Assembly: GCA_030144725.1 (NCBI GenBank)
Contig: JASKMD010000014.1
Coordinates: 7,652,284 to 7,716,283 of the forward strand
Reading direction: 5' to 3'
DNA length: 64,000 nucleotides
Origin: Haematococcus lacustris
Taxonomy: Eukaryota > Chlorophyta > Chlorophyceae > Chlamydomonadales > Haematococcaceae
The translations under genes were made by a program, and so were the position numbers. Within the stretch, counting starts at the first letter, position 1. Every line of letters starts with the position of its first letter. A model generated the notes under the pieces. It saw nothing but the letters and a program-made list of their open reading frames with translations, did not search any database and was not told the DNA's origin. Of the stretch, positions 55,928-64,000 are shown in pieces.

Positions 55928-58329
55928 TCACTGTGCCCTTAACACCGGTGTGCTGGCCGCAAGCACTGCCATGCCACACACCACTGCCCTGCCCGTCACT
56001 GCCACAGCAACGTAGGGCAGGATGCCACACGCAGCCGGCAGCAGCCAGCACACACACACCGCACTCGCTGCAGACCACGCCTGGCAGTACCCTGGCACAG
56101 CTGCAGCTGACAGCCGCTGCTGACTGTTACCCCCACAGCGACCAGTAGCATCCAATTGCGTTTGGCCACCCTCCCCCCAGCGGCAGCGCCCTCCCCAGGC
56201 ACCAGCCTGCTTCACCAGCCCCTGCTGCTGCTCAGGCACCGCCTGGCCACCCCCTGGGCAACCACTAGGCAGCAGGCACTGGCCACACAGCCCCTGGCGG
56301 TCAGGTGGCAGCCCAGGGGAGTGGGGCCCAGCCAGCCTACAGCCTGTGCCACCATCATGGTGCTGGCCATGGCCATGAGGTGCAGCGGGGAGGACATAAG
56401 GTGAGGGATGAGACCTGGCAGCGCTCTGGCGGCCCTGCCCCCTCCTCACCTCCTCACACTGCACTGCGCTGCACTGCTGGCGGCCCCAGGGGCTACTGCC
56501 CTGGCAGCCGGCTGCATAGGCTTGGCTGCTGCTCAACGGCTGTGCTGGGCAGGGCGGGTGCTGGCAAGGCTGCGTGGCTGGGCAGGCATGCCAGTGCTGC
56601 GCCGTGCTCCTGCTGCACGCTGGCTGCCGGGCTGGTGGCCGGGTGCTGCACTGAGGGCTGCAGCCAGCAGGTGGAGGAGGAAATGGATACTGGGAGGGGC
56701 TCATGCAGCCCCTAGCCCCGCCACCTGCACATGGAGTGAAGCTGCTGCGCTCACAGCTGGCAGCGGCTGCAAACACAACAGCTGGAGTGTTGGCCGGAGG
56801 GAAGGGAGAGACGCCTGCCTGGGCAAACTGCCGGCGCCCTGCCGTCTGCTGCCCTTCATAGTCCCTCCCAGCCGTGCAGCCAGGGCCCGCCAGGGCGGTG
56901 GGCTGAGCCGTTGCAAGGATCTTGAGCTGCTGCTTGGCACTTGCGGTTGCAGTGTCTGAGCTGTGCGGGGTGAGAGCTCTGCTGGGCAGCTGGCAGGAGG
57001 TGTCGGGGTGCAGGTGCAGCAACACGAGCCAGGCCACTCGCAGCAGCAGCCACAGCAGCATGGAGCCCGAGGTCAGGGCCAGGGCAGGCAGGCACAGGGC
57101 AGCAGGCATGAGCAAGCCCGTGAATCCTAGCCTCAGCAGGTCGTTCAATCGTGCCTGTGCTGCAATGTTCGGATAGTCAGCAGCAAGAGGAGGGCATGTG
57201 GCAGAGGCTGCTGCTGGGTTGCTGTGGGCTGGTGGAGGTGCAAGGCATGAGGGCGCGGCCTGGTGAACGGAAAGACGATGACCAGCTGCCCTGGTGCTGG
57301 CCCACAGCTGGGCAGGCGCGATGCCAAGGAAAGGCAGAGGGGCGAGCACTGTTGGGCTCGTGGGGGTGGCTGATGCTGGCCTGGCGGACTGCTGGTGCTG
57401 CCACAAGCGCAGAGTGCAGCGCCAGAGCCACACAGCCAGCAGGCAGCACCCGGGCAGGAACAGACCTGCACAGGGCATCGTGTAGAGGAGGGGCGAGAAT
57501 GCCAGAGAGAGAGGTGTTAGGACGTGTGATGCATGAGCTGGCCGCGAACACAAACTTCTTCACTGCTTGTGCAGCCACCAGAGGAGCCATCCAAGTGCCA
57601 CACTGGGGATGCGTGGAGCAGCCTTAGGAGGGTACCATGTCAGCTTCACCAGGCATGCTGTATAATTACAGGCAAGGCTTCAGTGGGACTAGACATGCCA
57701 GTACTGACCATAGCGTGTGACCATGCATGGCCACCTTGAGATCCACGCTGCCTGCATCGAGCCCCTGGCATATCCAGTGCTCCAAGGCTGGGCCCACCAG
57801 GGCAGCACCCAGTTGCTTGTCCCGCTGCTAACCAGGGCTGAGGTGGGAGATGGCAGGCCCACTCGTTGCAGTGCTTTGTAAAGCAGGCTGGTTCGTGGGT
57901 TGGCAAGGCTCTGTCGCTGTCTACACGTGAGGGCTATGCGTGTTGGGCCTGCCCAGCAGGCAGCTGCCAGTAGTGCTGCAGCTGTGATGATGTCGCCATA
58001 CATGTGCGTGGTCTGGCGGATGCTGACCTGCCATTGCTGGTCAATGGTATGTAACAAGTGTGCGCCTAGCTTGTGCCAGACTGATAAGAAGTCCAGAATG
58101 TGGGGCAGGATTGAGGAGACAGCATTGTTCAGAGCCTGCACACAAGGATGTGTGTGTGTGTGTGTTTTAGGTTGGAGTACATGACCGGTCATCTGAAGCT
58201 GAAGATTCGATGCGACACCTGAATGGGAGCCAGTAACTGGCTGAGCAAGTGGTTGGTGATGCGCTGCTCCGTTAACAACCTGTCGAGCCTCACGCAAAGC
58301 GACACATCACTGGGTAGGCGGCCGCTCAT
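55928..58329 (-). CDS. Predicted membrane protein of unknown function, multi-exon
   Basis: Exon 1 (58219-58329) reads MSGRLPSDVSLCVRLDRLLT and ends LSQLLAPIQ at GTGTCG. Exon 2 begins at 58135 (ALNNAVSSILPHILDFLSVW) in the same phase and includes HMYGDIITAAALLAAACWAG, then SLLYKALQRVGLPSPTSALV. Further down are MAPLVAAQAVKKFVFAAS (about 57590), hydrophobic CAGLFLPGCCLLAVWLW (about 57470), NDLLRLGFTGLLMPAAL with LLLRVAWLVLLHLHP (about 57160-57010), and several hydrophobic segments at 56400-55960. Alternating frames imply more introns than I could fix. The gene has no family I recognise; several transmembrane helices are likely. The end at 55928 is the stop of the last long frame and is uncertain. 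Confidence 0.45.
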
Positions 58330-58579
58330 TTTGCAATTGACTGGCTCCTAGCCTCGTGACGGCACTCCTGGTCAACGCTGGTTTGACCATGCCTAGATGT
58401 TGATGTTTAAAAAGTGGAAATCATGAACCAATCGCAGGTTGGTCAAGTGCCATAGTCCAGCCTTTACCTAGCAGCTGAGTATCATCGCATAGTTCCCCTA
58501 CTAGGCGATGCGTTATCTGAAATCCGAACTGTCGCTACCTACACCAAAAACAGCCGGCACCAATGCCTAATTTTCTACC
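58330..58579. other. Intergenic, probable promoter of the membrane-protein gene
   Basis: This stretch is AT-richer, upstream of the ATG at 58327-58329, and ends where copy 3 similarity starts. No motif could be assigned. Confidence 0.35.
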
Positions 58580-58672
58580 CACACCCCCTTACGAGGGTGG
58601 GGCGATGGGTGTTGGCATGAAAGACATGCTCCAACGTAAGCAACAGCTTAAGCATTGCCTGGTGCACACATG
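58580..58672 (-). ncRNA. Candidate Fanzor guide-RNA scaffold, copy 3
   Basis: This is the clearest version. On the minus strand, 22 nt after the stop (58673-58675): hairpin A TAAGC-TGTT-GCTTA (58637-58650), hairpin B GCATG-TCTTT-CATGC (58615-58629), hairpin C CCCT-CGTA-AGGG (58586-58597). The stretch is clearly homologous to 21436-21525 and diverges just beyond hairpin C. Confidence 0.45.
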
Positions 58673-58845
58673 CTACTGTGCTACAGGCAGCTGGGCTTGG
58701 GCCTTGGGTGCTCGGTCTCGCAGCTTCTTGAAGCCCAATGCTGGGTACTCCTTGCCCTTGGCAGGAGCCGCTCCTCGGTGTTGCCACCTGCACAGCTCCA
58801 GTGGGCGCCACTTGCTCTCCCCTGCCCGCTGGAGATTGAGGGCCA
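58673..58845 (-). pseudogene. Fanzor copy 3: RuvC-III tail only
   Basis: Minus-strand sequence from about 58845 reads LALNLQRAGESKWRPLELC, then KGKEYPALGFKKLRDRAPK and a TAG at 58673-58675. It breaks inside the RuvC-III motif: DRDCNA is missing before ALN. Tail and 3' sequence group it with copy 1, not with copies 2 and 4. Confidence 0.7.
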
Positions 58846-59290
58846 GCCAGCAGCTCACTACCATGACAGTGGCATTAGCACAGCCACAATGCAGACTCAA
58901 ACCTGCCAGGAGGGCAACATCAAGCAGGAGCTGGCCACCTTGGCCACCCCCATCAGCATCAGCTGGAAGGACTATCAAAAGCACCTGAAAGCAGTGCTGG
59001 AGGTGTGTGACCCATGTGGGAGGGGAGTCTCCAGCCATGTTGCACCAACCAGAGGTTCCGGCTGTACGGCGGCACATGATGACAGCCAGCTCATGAGCAC
59101 CTGGCATGCCTAAATCAGCATCTCAATATCTATGATCCCTTCGCAAGTTTAGCAAGTTTTCAGCAAGTTCTATGATCCCTTCAGCAAGTTTTTCTCACCA
59201 TGGTCAAATTCTATATGCTTCTTTAAATTTATCCGGTACTCAAGATCTTGGCCCAATAGCTAATTAGGGCTAATATTTGCACAAGCCGAC
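58846..59290 (+). other. Possible isolated exon; AT-richer flank of copy 4
   Basis: On the plus strand 58850-59005 could encode TCQEGNIKQELATLATPISI and SWKDYQKHLKAVLEVCDPCG, a plausible helical exon before a GTGTGT donor-like site, but no partner exons were found. From 59110 the sequence is AT-rich with a direct repeat (TATGATCCCTTC.GCAAGTTT at about 59130 and 59170). Confidence 0.3.
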
Positions 59291-59302
59291 CAGCCCCCTT
59301 GT

Positions 59303-59314
59303 CCCTCACTAGGG
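59303..59314 (-). repeat. Terminal hairpin CCCT-N4-AGGG, copy 4
   Basis: Minus strand: CCCTAGTGAGGG, identical to copy 2. An imperfect inverted repeat (AGCCGGA...CCGGCTA, about 59324-59369) lies just inside. Confidence 0.5.
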
Positions 59315-59424
59315 CCTCCATTTGAGCCGGAACTAGCGGCCACTAGCAGCCACTAACTAGCTCCGGCTAAAGTAGTGTTATTGGGCTGTGTGGAGTGTTG
59401 AGCCTACCACCTACAATATTGCCT

Positions 59425-59509
59425 GACCCGAGGGCTATGATGTAGAGTTGGCATGACAAAACATGCACTAATTGAAAGCTGATGACAGCTCAAAGTGGGG
59501 GGGCACACA
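59425..59509 (-). ncRNA. Candidate Fanzor guide-RNA scaffold, copy 4
   Basis: Minus strand, 19 nt after the stop (59510-59512): hairpin A AGCTG-TCAT-CAGCT (59477-59490), hairpin B GCATG-TTTTGT-CATGC (59451-59466, perfect), then CCCTCGGG (59427-59434). The order and spacing match copies 1 and 3 although hairpin A's stem sequence differs. Confidence 0.45.
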
Positions 59510-62500
59510 CTACTGTGCCTCAGCAGGCTGCTGCTGCTGGGTCTTGGGTGGCTTGTCTCGCAGCCGCTTGTACCCCAGGCCAGGGTACTCCTTGCCCTTG
59601 GCTGGCAGAGCTCCCTGGTCTGGCCAGAAGCACAGCTCCAGTGGGCGCCACCTGCTCTCCCCAATGCGCTGCATGTTCAGAGCTGCATTGCAGTCCCTGT
59701 CCAGCCACCTGCCTGGCTGTGGTGCTGGCTTTGCTTTGGCAGCCTTGCCCTTGCCCTTGGTGGGCTCAGCTGCCCCTGGCTCAGCCTTGGTGCGCTTGCT
59801 GCGCTTGGCTGGTTGGGGTGTGCTGGGCCCTGGCTCTGAGGCTGCTGCCTGTGTTGCTTCCTGGCTGCTGTGGGGGGCCTGTGGGGGCCTGCGGGGGGCC
59901 ACTACCGGGCACCACACCAGGCCCCGCACTGGCTGGCCACGCTCCTGGCTCCAGGCTGGGCGCACTAAGCGGTGGTGCACCTGCCCTGCTGGGGGCCTCC
60001 AGCCTGCAGGCCTGGTGGCACTGAGTGTGTTCAACTCCACCTCACAGGGCTGCTTGCCATTCACTGCTGAGCTGACCCGGCTGGTGCGGTGCTCATCGAC
60101 AAGCACCACCCTGCCCCCATCCTGGTCTTTGCCCCTGGGCCTGCACACCACCTTGCGGCAGGCACGCAGCACCGCATCAGCACCCCAGCCTCCCCTGGTG
60201 CCAATGCTAGCTGCTCCAAAGAACACCACCAGCTGCTTGGCACACCCATGGCCCTTCATGCACAACTCCTCCATGCCCTCCTCCAACTGCAGCCATGCAC
60301 ACAAGGCACACACATGGTGGCTGACATGATGGCACACAGTTAGGCATGGCACAGTCAAGTACTTTTTCGTTTCGTCACCTCTCAGTCCCTTTCCCTCCCT
60401 CCCTCCCACCTACCCACCCACCCACCCTCACCTTGTTAAAGAACTGCTCCAGCGCCCGGTCCTGGGCTCCGTACAGCCTCAGCCGCTGCCGTGCCCACTT
60501 GGGGTCCAGGTACACCTCCCACACCGCATCCCAGGTGGCCAGGGTGACGGTGATGTGCTTCAGGTTGGCCTCCAGGGAGGTGCCGGCTGAGCTTGCTGCT
60601 GCCAGGTGCTGGAGGTGGGGCCTGATCGGTGCTAGCCACCGCTCTGTGTCACGGCGGGCATTGTTTAGGCCGCTGGCATGCTTCACCTCGCCCTTGGTCA
60701 GCTTCCACTGGCGCAGCTGGTCTGCCTTGAGCTGGCCTGTTGCTGGATCCCACACCCCTGACGCTGCGCTGACTGCCTGGGTGACGCCGGGGTCGATGCC
60801 CACCCCAATCTGTGTGTCTGGGTCAAACACAAACTCACGCACCTCAGCTATCCCCCTGCCTATGTGGGGGAGCCCCACCGCATGAGCCGCTGCTGCTGCT
60901 GCACTTGGGCGGCTGCTGGTGCTGGTGCTGCTGGCAGCTGGAGGTGGTGGGGCTGGAGGAGGGGGAAGGGGGCGCGTGTAGTGCACGCACACGCTGACAC
61001 CATCGGTGTCCACCAACCTCTCGAAAAGAAACTCCTTGTTGCGAAGCTTGTTTGTGTTGAACCACCTGGCCCAGTGATGGCTCAGTGTTGGCACTGAGGT
61101 GAATGCCGCCCGGGTTTCCTTGGTCAGGCCCAGCTGCCTGCACACCCCATGCAGCACCCTGCTGTCCACCTTGATGAAGTGCACCCCCACCCTGGCCATG
61201 GGGGTGAGGGTGAAGGGGGGTGGGCAGGTCAGGGTCCGGGGACCAACCCCACGCCTCTTGCCGCGCTTTGGCTGCCCTGGTGCGGGTGGGGTGTGGGGCT
61301 GCTGCCACCGCTCTAGCCACCCGCACACATGCACTGCATGGCGCATGCGGCAGGGCAGGGGCAGGGTGTCCTGCAGGGAGCCTTCCTTCTTCATGCCCAG
61401 TAGGCGACGGTGCTTGTTGGCCTCCTCTATCAAGTCCGCCACATGGCCCTTGTCCAGGGTGGCGGCTTTCAGCTCCAAGCTGTGGGCGTTGATGCCATAC
61501 CCACACGCCATCCTGATGAACAGCTGCGCCTCCTCCCCGCTCCAGCCTAGCTTGGCCCTGGCTGCCTTGGCGTACAGCTTGACAATGCGCTCTGCAGGTC
61601 AGGTCAGGTCAGGTATCAGGTCAGGTCAGGTCAGGTATAAGGTCAGGTATCAGGTCAGGTATCAGGTCAGGTCAGGTCAGGTATAAGGTCAGGTATCAGG
61701 TCAGGTATCAGGTCAGGTCTAGGTCAGGTCAGGTCAGGTATCAGGTCATGTCAGGTCAGGTATAAGGTCAGGTCCAGGTCCAGGTCCAGGTCTAGTCACC
61801 ATCATAACTTGCCTGGGTTGGAGTAGTGCTGTCGCATGGCCACCGCCAGCTGCATGGAGTGTGCGTCGATGGTGTTGTGGAAACCCGTCAGTTTGATGCT
61901 GCCCAGCTCCTGCAGCTTGGCCAGCAGTGCCTGGTTGCTGGGGTCCTCAAAGGCTGGCATGAGCATGGGGTGGCGGTTGCGCACAAGGCGCCGCTGCAGC
62001 TGGTTGTAGCATGTCTTGAAGTTTGGATTGGCGAAGAACTTGCAGAAGTCCTTCAGCTGCCTGAGCATCAGGGGGTCCTCGCAGTCAAGGGGCAAGGGAG
62101 GGCCAGTGGGTGCTGCGGGTGCCATGGCTGCCAGGCGGGCGCTGCAGCGCCTTTGGGGGGGTTGCACGACTGGCTCAGGTTCTGACTCTGACTCTGACTC
62201 CGAGTCAGACTGTGGCTCTGGATCAGAGTCACAGTCTGACTCGGAGTCGGAGTCAGAGTCAGAGTCACACTCCATGCTGGCAGGCTGGGCAGGCTGGGCA
62301 GGCTGGGCAGGGGCCCGTGGGGGGAGTGGGGGTAGGGGGGGAGCATCAGGGGGTTGGGGAGGCTGCACGGCTGGAGGCTGAGGGGCGCTGGGGGAGCCTG
62401 GGGTAGGGTAGCCAACCAGGCAGGTGAGAAAGATGCGCAGTACAAACAGCGAAGCGATAAAGCGGAGCTGAGAGTGGATCTCAGCCCGTAGCCGGAGATG

Positions 62501-62566
62501 CTCCCGCAGCTTTCGCCGGGTCTTCTTGCAGCCGCGCAGCACTGCGCCCTCGGGGACCTTGATAAC
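59510..62566 (-). CDS. Fanzor (eukaryotic TnpB-like RNA-guided nuclease) copy 4, lacking its first exons
   Basis: Three phase-consistent exons (61813-62566, 60432-61591, 59510-60286) give about 896 codons. The first has VIKVPEGAVLRGCKKTRRKL, a Pro-rich and a Ser/Asp-acidic linker, and CKFFANPNFKTCYNQLQRR. The second has IVKLYAKAARAKLGW and RuvC-I as VGIDPGVTQAV (Asp at 60792-60794). The third has LVVFFGAASIG, then VDEHRTSRVSSAVNG (Glu at 60092-60094), a basic KRSKRTKAE stretch, and RuvC-III DRDCNAALN (59693-59701). Fanzors are nuclear, RNA-guided DNA nucleases. The usual CxxC zinc ribbon is degraded (VSSAV, WCPVV). The first intron is GC-AG and full of AGGTC repeats. The N-terminal NLS exons seen in copy 2 are missing, so this copy is probably inactive unless a new 5' exon was captured. 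Confidence 0.8.
61599..61797. repeat. AGGTC-based intronic minisatellite in copy 4
   Basis: Units of CAGGTCAGGTAT and TAAGGTCAGGTC fill the GC-AG intron 61592-61812 of the Fanzor gene. Copy 2 lacks this region because of its deletion. Confidence 0.9.
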
Positions 62567-62634
62567 CTGCAGCCAAGCACAATTAACATTTTGACAGGCC
62601 ATTTTGACAAGCCAAGACACAAGGCGGGGTCAAG

Positions 62635-63104
62635 CCGCTCTCGCGAAGGGCATCTGCCTGACAGGGACACCCCTGCAGGCAACGGTGCCGTTGCCGATAA
62701 AGACGGCTGTCCCATAGGGTAGTGCCAGGATACGGCCTAGCCACAGCCACTTGGCCTCCTCGATGGTCTGCATCCTCATATGCTAAGACACATGGTGTAA
62801 GGTCAGGCTCAGCAGCATGTCAACTGTTGTAAGCAGTCAGCTAGAATTCTGAGTAGGAGCAGGTTGGCTACTGCCTAGCTTTTTCCAGCTGCTACTGAGT
62901 GTAGCATGTCCCTCCCCTTGGAGCAGAACCTTGCCACAGCACAGTCACCACAACACAACCATACCTCAACATCAACATCACAGGATGCTGCCACAACTAG
63001 GCTTGGGAAAAGACACAAGCCCACTGACCTGGTTACCCGAAGATGGTCGACTAGAGTTTCCACAAAGAGCATTTACCTGGCTGTCCTCGGGCCCTTGCCA
63101 TTGC
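62635..63104. other. Unassigned sequence upstream of copy 4
   Basis: This sequence is not shared with the 5' flank of copy 2. A plus-strand frame from 62906 (MSLPLEQNLATAQSPQHNH) lacks splice or domain support. It may be an insertion or rearrangement that replaced the first Fanzor exons. Confidence 0.35.
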
Positions 63105-63225
63105 CGGGCTTTGCCAGGGTAGAACGGGCGCTCGGACCGAGCTCAGGCAGAGTGAGGAAAGGTGACCTGGTCTGGTCCGTCCCCTGGGCCGTCCGAATTA
63201 TTATGATAACACCAGGGTAGTCAGA
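63105..63225 (-). repeat. Remnant of the Crypton-like element ends
   Basis: Reverse-complemented, 63110-63140 matches the end of the 14.5-17.4 kb unit (GGTCCGAGC.CCCGTTCTACCC). 63170-63205 matches its beginning in inverted form (CTGGTCTGGTCCG, then TATGATAACACC against GGTGTTATCATGA). Both ends lie within 120 bp, as in a deletion derivative. Confidence 0.45.
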
Positions 63226-63772
63226 GCACCGTTTCTAAACTTCGCCAAGGAGGTGACCCCATCCTCCAGCAGCCTGTCCAGCATGCCTGGATCACTCATC
63301 AAGCCGTCAAGGCCCTATGGGTCGATGGAGATATGCCGAGCACAGCAACTGCGATGTGGGGGTAGAAGAGCATAGCGGGTGGGGGTGCGGGTGGGTGTTT
63401 TTCTACACATGTTGTTTAGGTATCCAATGTAATCTTTTGATTTACAACATTGCTTGACCACGCTGCCTTGCATGCCTATGGCAACCTATACATAACAATG
63501 TTAGAGTGAACTAGACTAGCAAGGTTGTACACGGTGACGGTGACGGTTGTACAGCCCCGCTCTTGGGTGATGCAGGCAATGACACAATCTATATCACTGA
63601 TTAACAACCACTCACTCGCTTCAGGCTAAGCTAAACGTATGAACGTGCACGGCCAACTTAAGTGAATTGATCTACACAATCTAAGAGCATTGCAGCATTT
63701 CAGCCTCAGCTTCGTCACTACCTGTCAGCCACCGCATGACGAAGTGCGTGCGCCCAACATGTCACTCCATGG
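63226..63772. other. Intergenic, nothing coding recognised
   Basis: The only notable segment is 63649-63690, a relative of 55729-55775. A GGTGACGGTGACGGT repeat lies at about 63533. No exons were found. Confidence 0.4.
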
Positions 63773-63976
63773 CTAATACGCTTGGGGAGGGAAGGGTGGG
63801 GGAGGGGGTGGGGGTGACCTCCTGACCGGGGGTGAAGGAGGCGGCATTGGGAGGGGCGGGGGTTTGGGGCGCCGCTTGCGGGGCGGAGAGGGGGGAGGAG
63901 CTAGGGGTGGGGAGGGGGGAGGGTAGGGGTCGTAGTAGTATGGAGGAGGGGGTGGGGGGAAGTCGTTCAGGTCCAT
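63773..63976 (-). CDS. Proline-rich (cell-wall/pherophorin-like) fragment at the window edge
   Basis: Minus strand frame MDLNDFPPPPPPYYYDPYPP, then PPSPPLAPPPSPPRKRRPKP and a stop. PPSPP and PPPSPP motifs are typical of hydroxyproline-rich cell-wall proteins of volvocine algae. The sequence is purine-rich on the plus strand and the frame runs towards the window end, so it may be part of a larger gene or just repeat. Confidence 0.3.
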   Translation of the reverse strand: MDLNDFPPPPPPYYYDPYPPPSPPLAPPPSPPRKRRPKPPPLPMPPPSPPVRRSPPPPPPPFPPQAY

Positions 63977-64000
63977 AGGAGGTGGTGGGGGGGGAGGGGA

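Larger units (their letters stand above)
59291..62634 (-). mobile_element. Fanzor element copy 4, most complete
   Basis: Sequence shared with copy 2 begins at AGCCCCCTTGTCCCTCACTA (59292) and ends at about 62634 (GGCGGGGTCAA). It contains three exons of the nuclease and the 3' structured element. Copy 4 lacks the two small N-terminal exons of copy 2: at 62635 the sequence becomes unrelated. Confidence 0.65.

Noticed and set aside
1..64000. tRNA, rRNA or snRNA genes
   Set aside because: I looked for cloverleaf-like arms and conserved rRNA stretches on both strands and found none I could support by eye.

Overview
This window is nuclear DNA of a eukaryote, almost certainly a chlorophyte green alga of the Chlamydomonadales type; a Haematococcus-like species is my best guess, made by eye. 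The evidence is GC-rich sequence, genes split by many short GT-AG introns (donors mostly GTGAGT/GTGAGG, acceptors GCAG), long Ala/Gln/Gly/Pro low-complexity inserts, dense minisatellites, and plant-type versions of housekeeping genes. There are no operons, Shine-Dalgarno sites or bacterial features.

Layout. 1-6259: a Ty3/gypsy retrotransposon, cut by the window start and by a 500-base N gap. Its polyprotein carries protease, reverse transcriptase, RNase H and integrase, plus a cytosine-methyltransferase-like segment, a PHD finger and a C-terminal adenine-methyltransferase-like segment. 6760-7550: a minisatellite and palindromes. 7.9-11.8 kb: a multi-exon gene for a 2OG-oxygenase-like protein, broken by a MITE and carrying a telomere-like array in an intron. 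11.9-12.7 kb: a second MITE relative that has grown into a minisatellite. 12.7-13.8 kb (minus): the 5' part of a Fanzor-like gene. 13.9-14.4 kb: a 0.5 kb CGGGG array. 14.5-17.4 kb: a Crypton-derived (GCR1_C-like) gene between inverted repeats. 17.5-19.4 kb: an LRR/F-box-like gene. 19.5-20.4 kb: an OPR-like fragment. 20.9-21.5 kb: Fanzor-like copy 1. 22.5-23.3 kb: a hAT-type MITE with an 8-bp target duplication. 23.4-26.6 kb: a coiled-coil gene of unknown function.

The centre holds two well-supported housekeeping genes, transcribed divergently. STE24 (CAAX protease 1, minus, 26.8-31.6 kb) can be traced through 11 phase-consistent exons. A ZRANB3-like annealing helicase/HNH nuclease (plus, 32.2-53.1 kb) has about 23 exons; its motor and nuclease motifs are intact but separated by very long disordered inserts.

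From 54 kb to the end, three more Fanzor-like loci (copies 2, 3 and 4, all minus) flank an unidentified membrane-protein gene. Copy 4 retains RuvC-I, a candidate alternative RuvC-II glutamate and RuvC-III. Copy 2 is an internal-deletion derivative that still has the N-terminal nuclear-localisation exons.

The most interesting signal is non-coding. All four Fanzor-like 3' ends are followed, 20-23 nt after the stop codon, by the same two consecutive small hairpins. Their stem sequences differ between families, and a CCC...GGG hairpin follows. This is what a guide-RNA scaffold (omegaRNA/fRNA) of an OMEGA/Fanzor system would be expected to look like.
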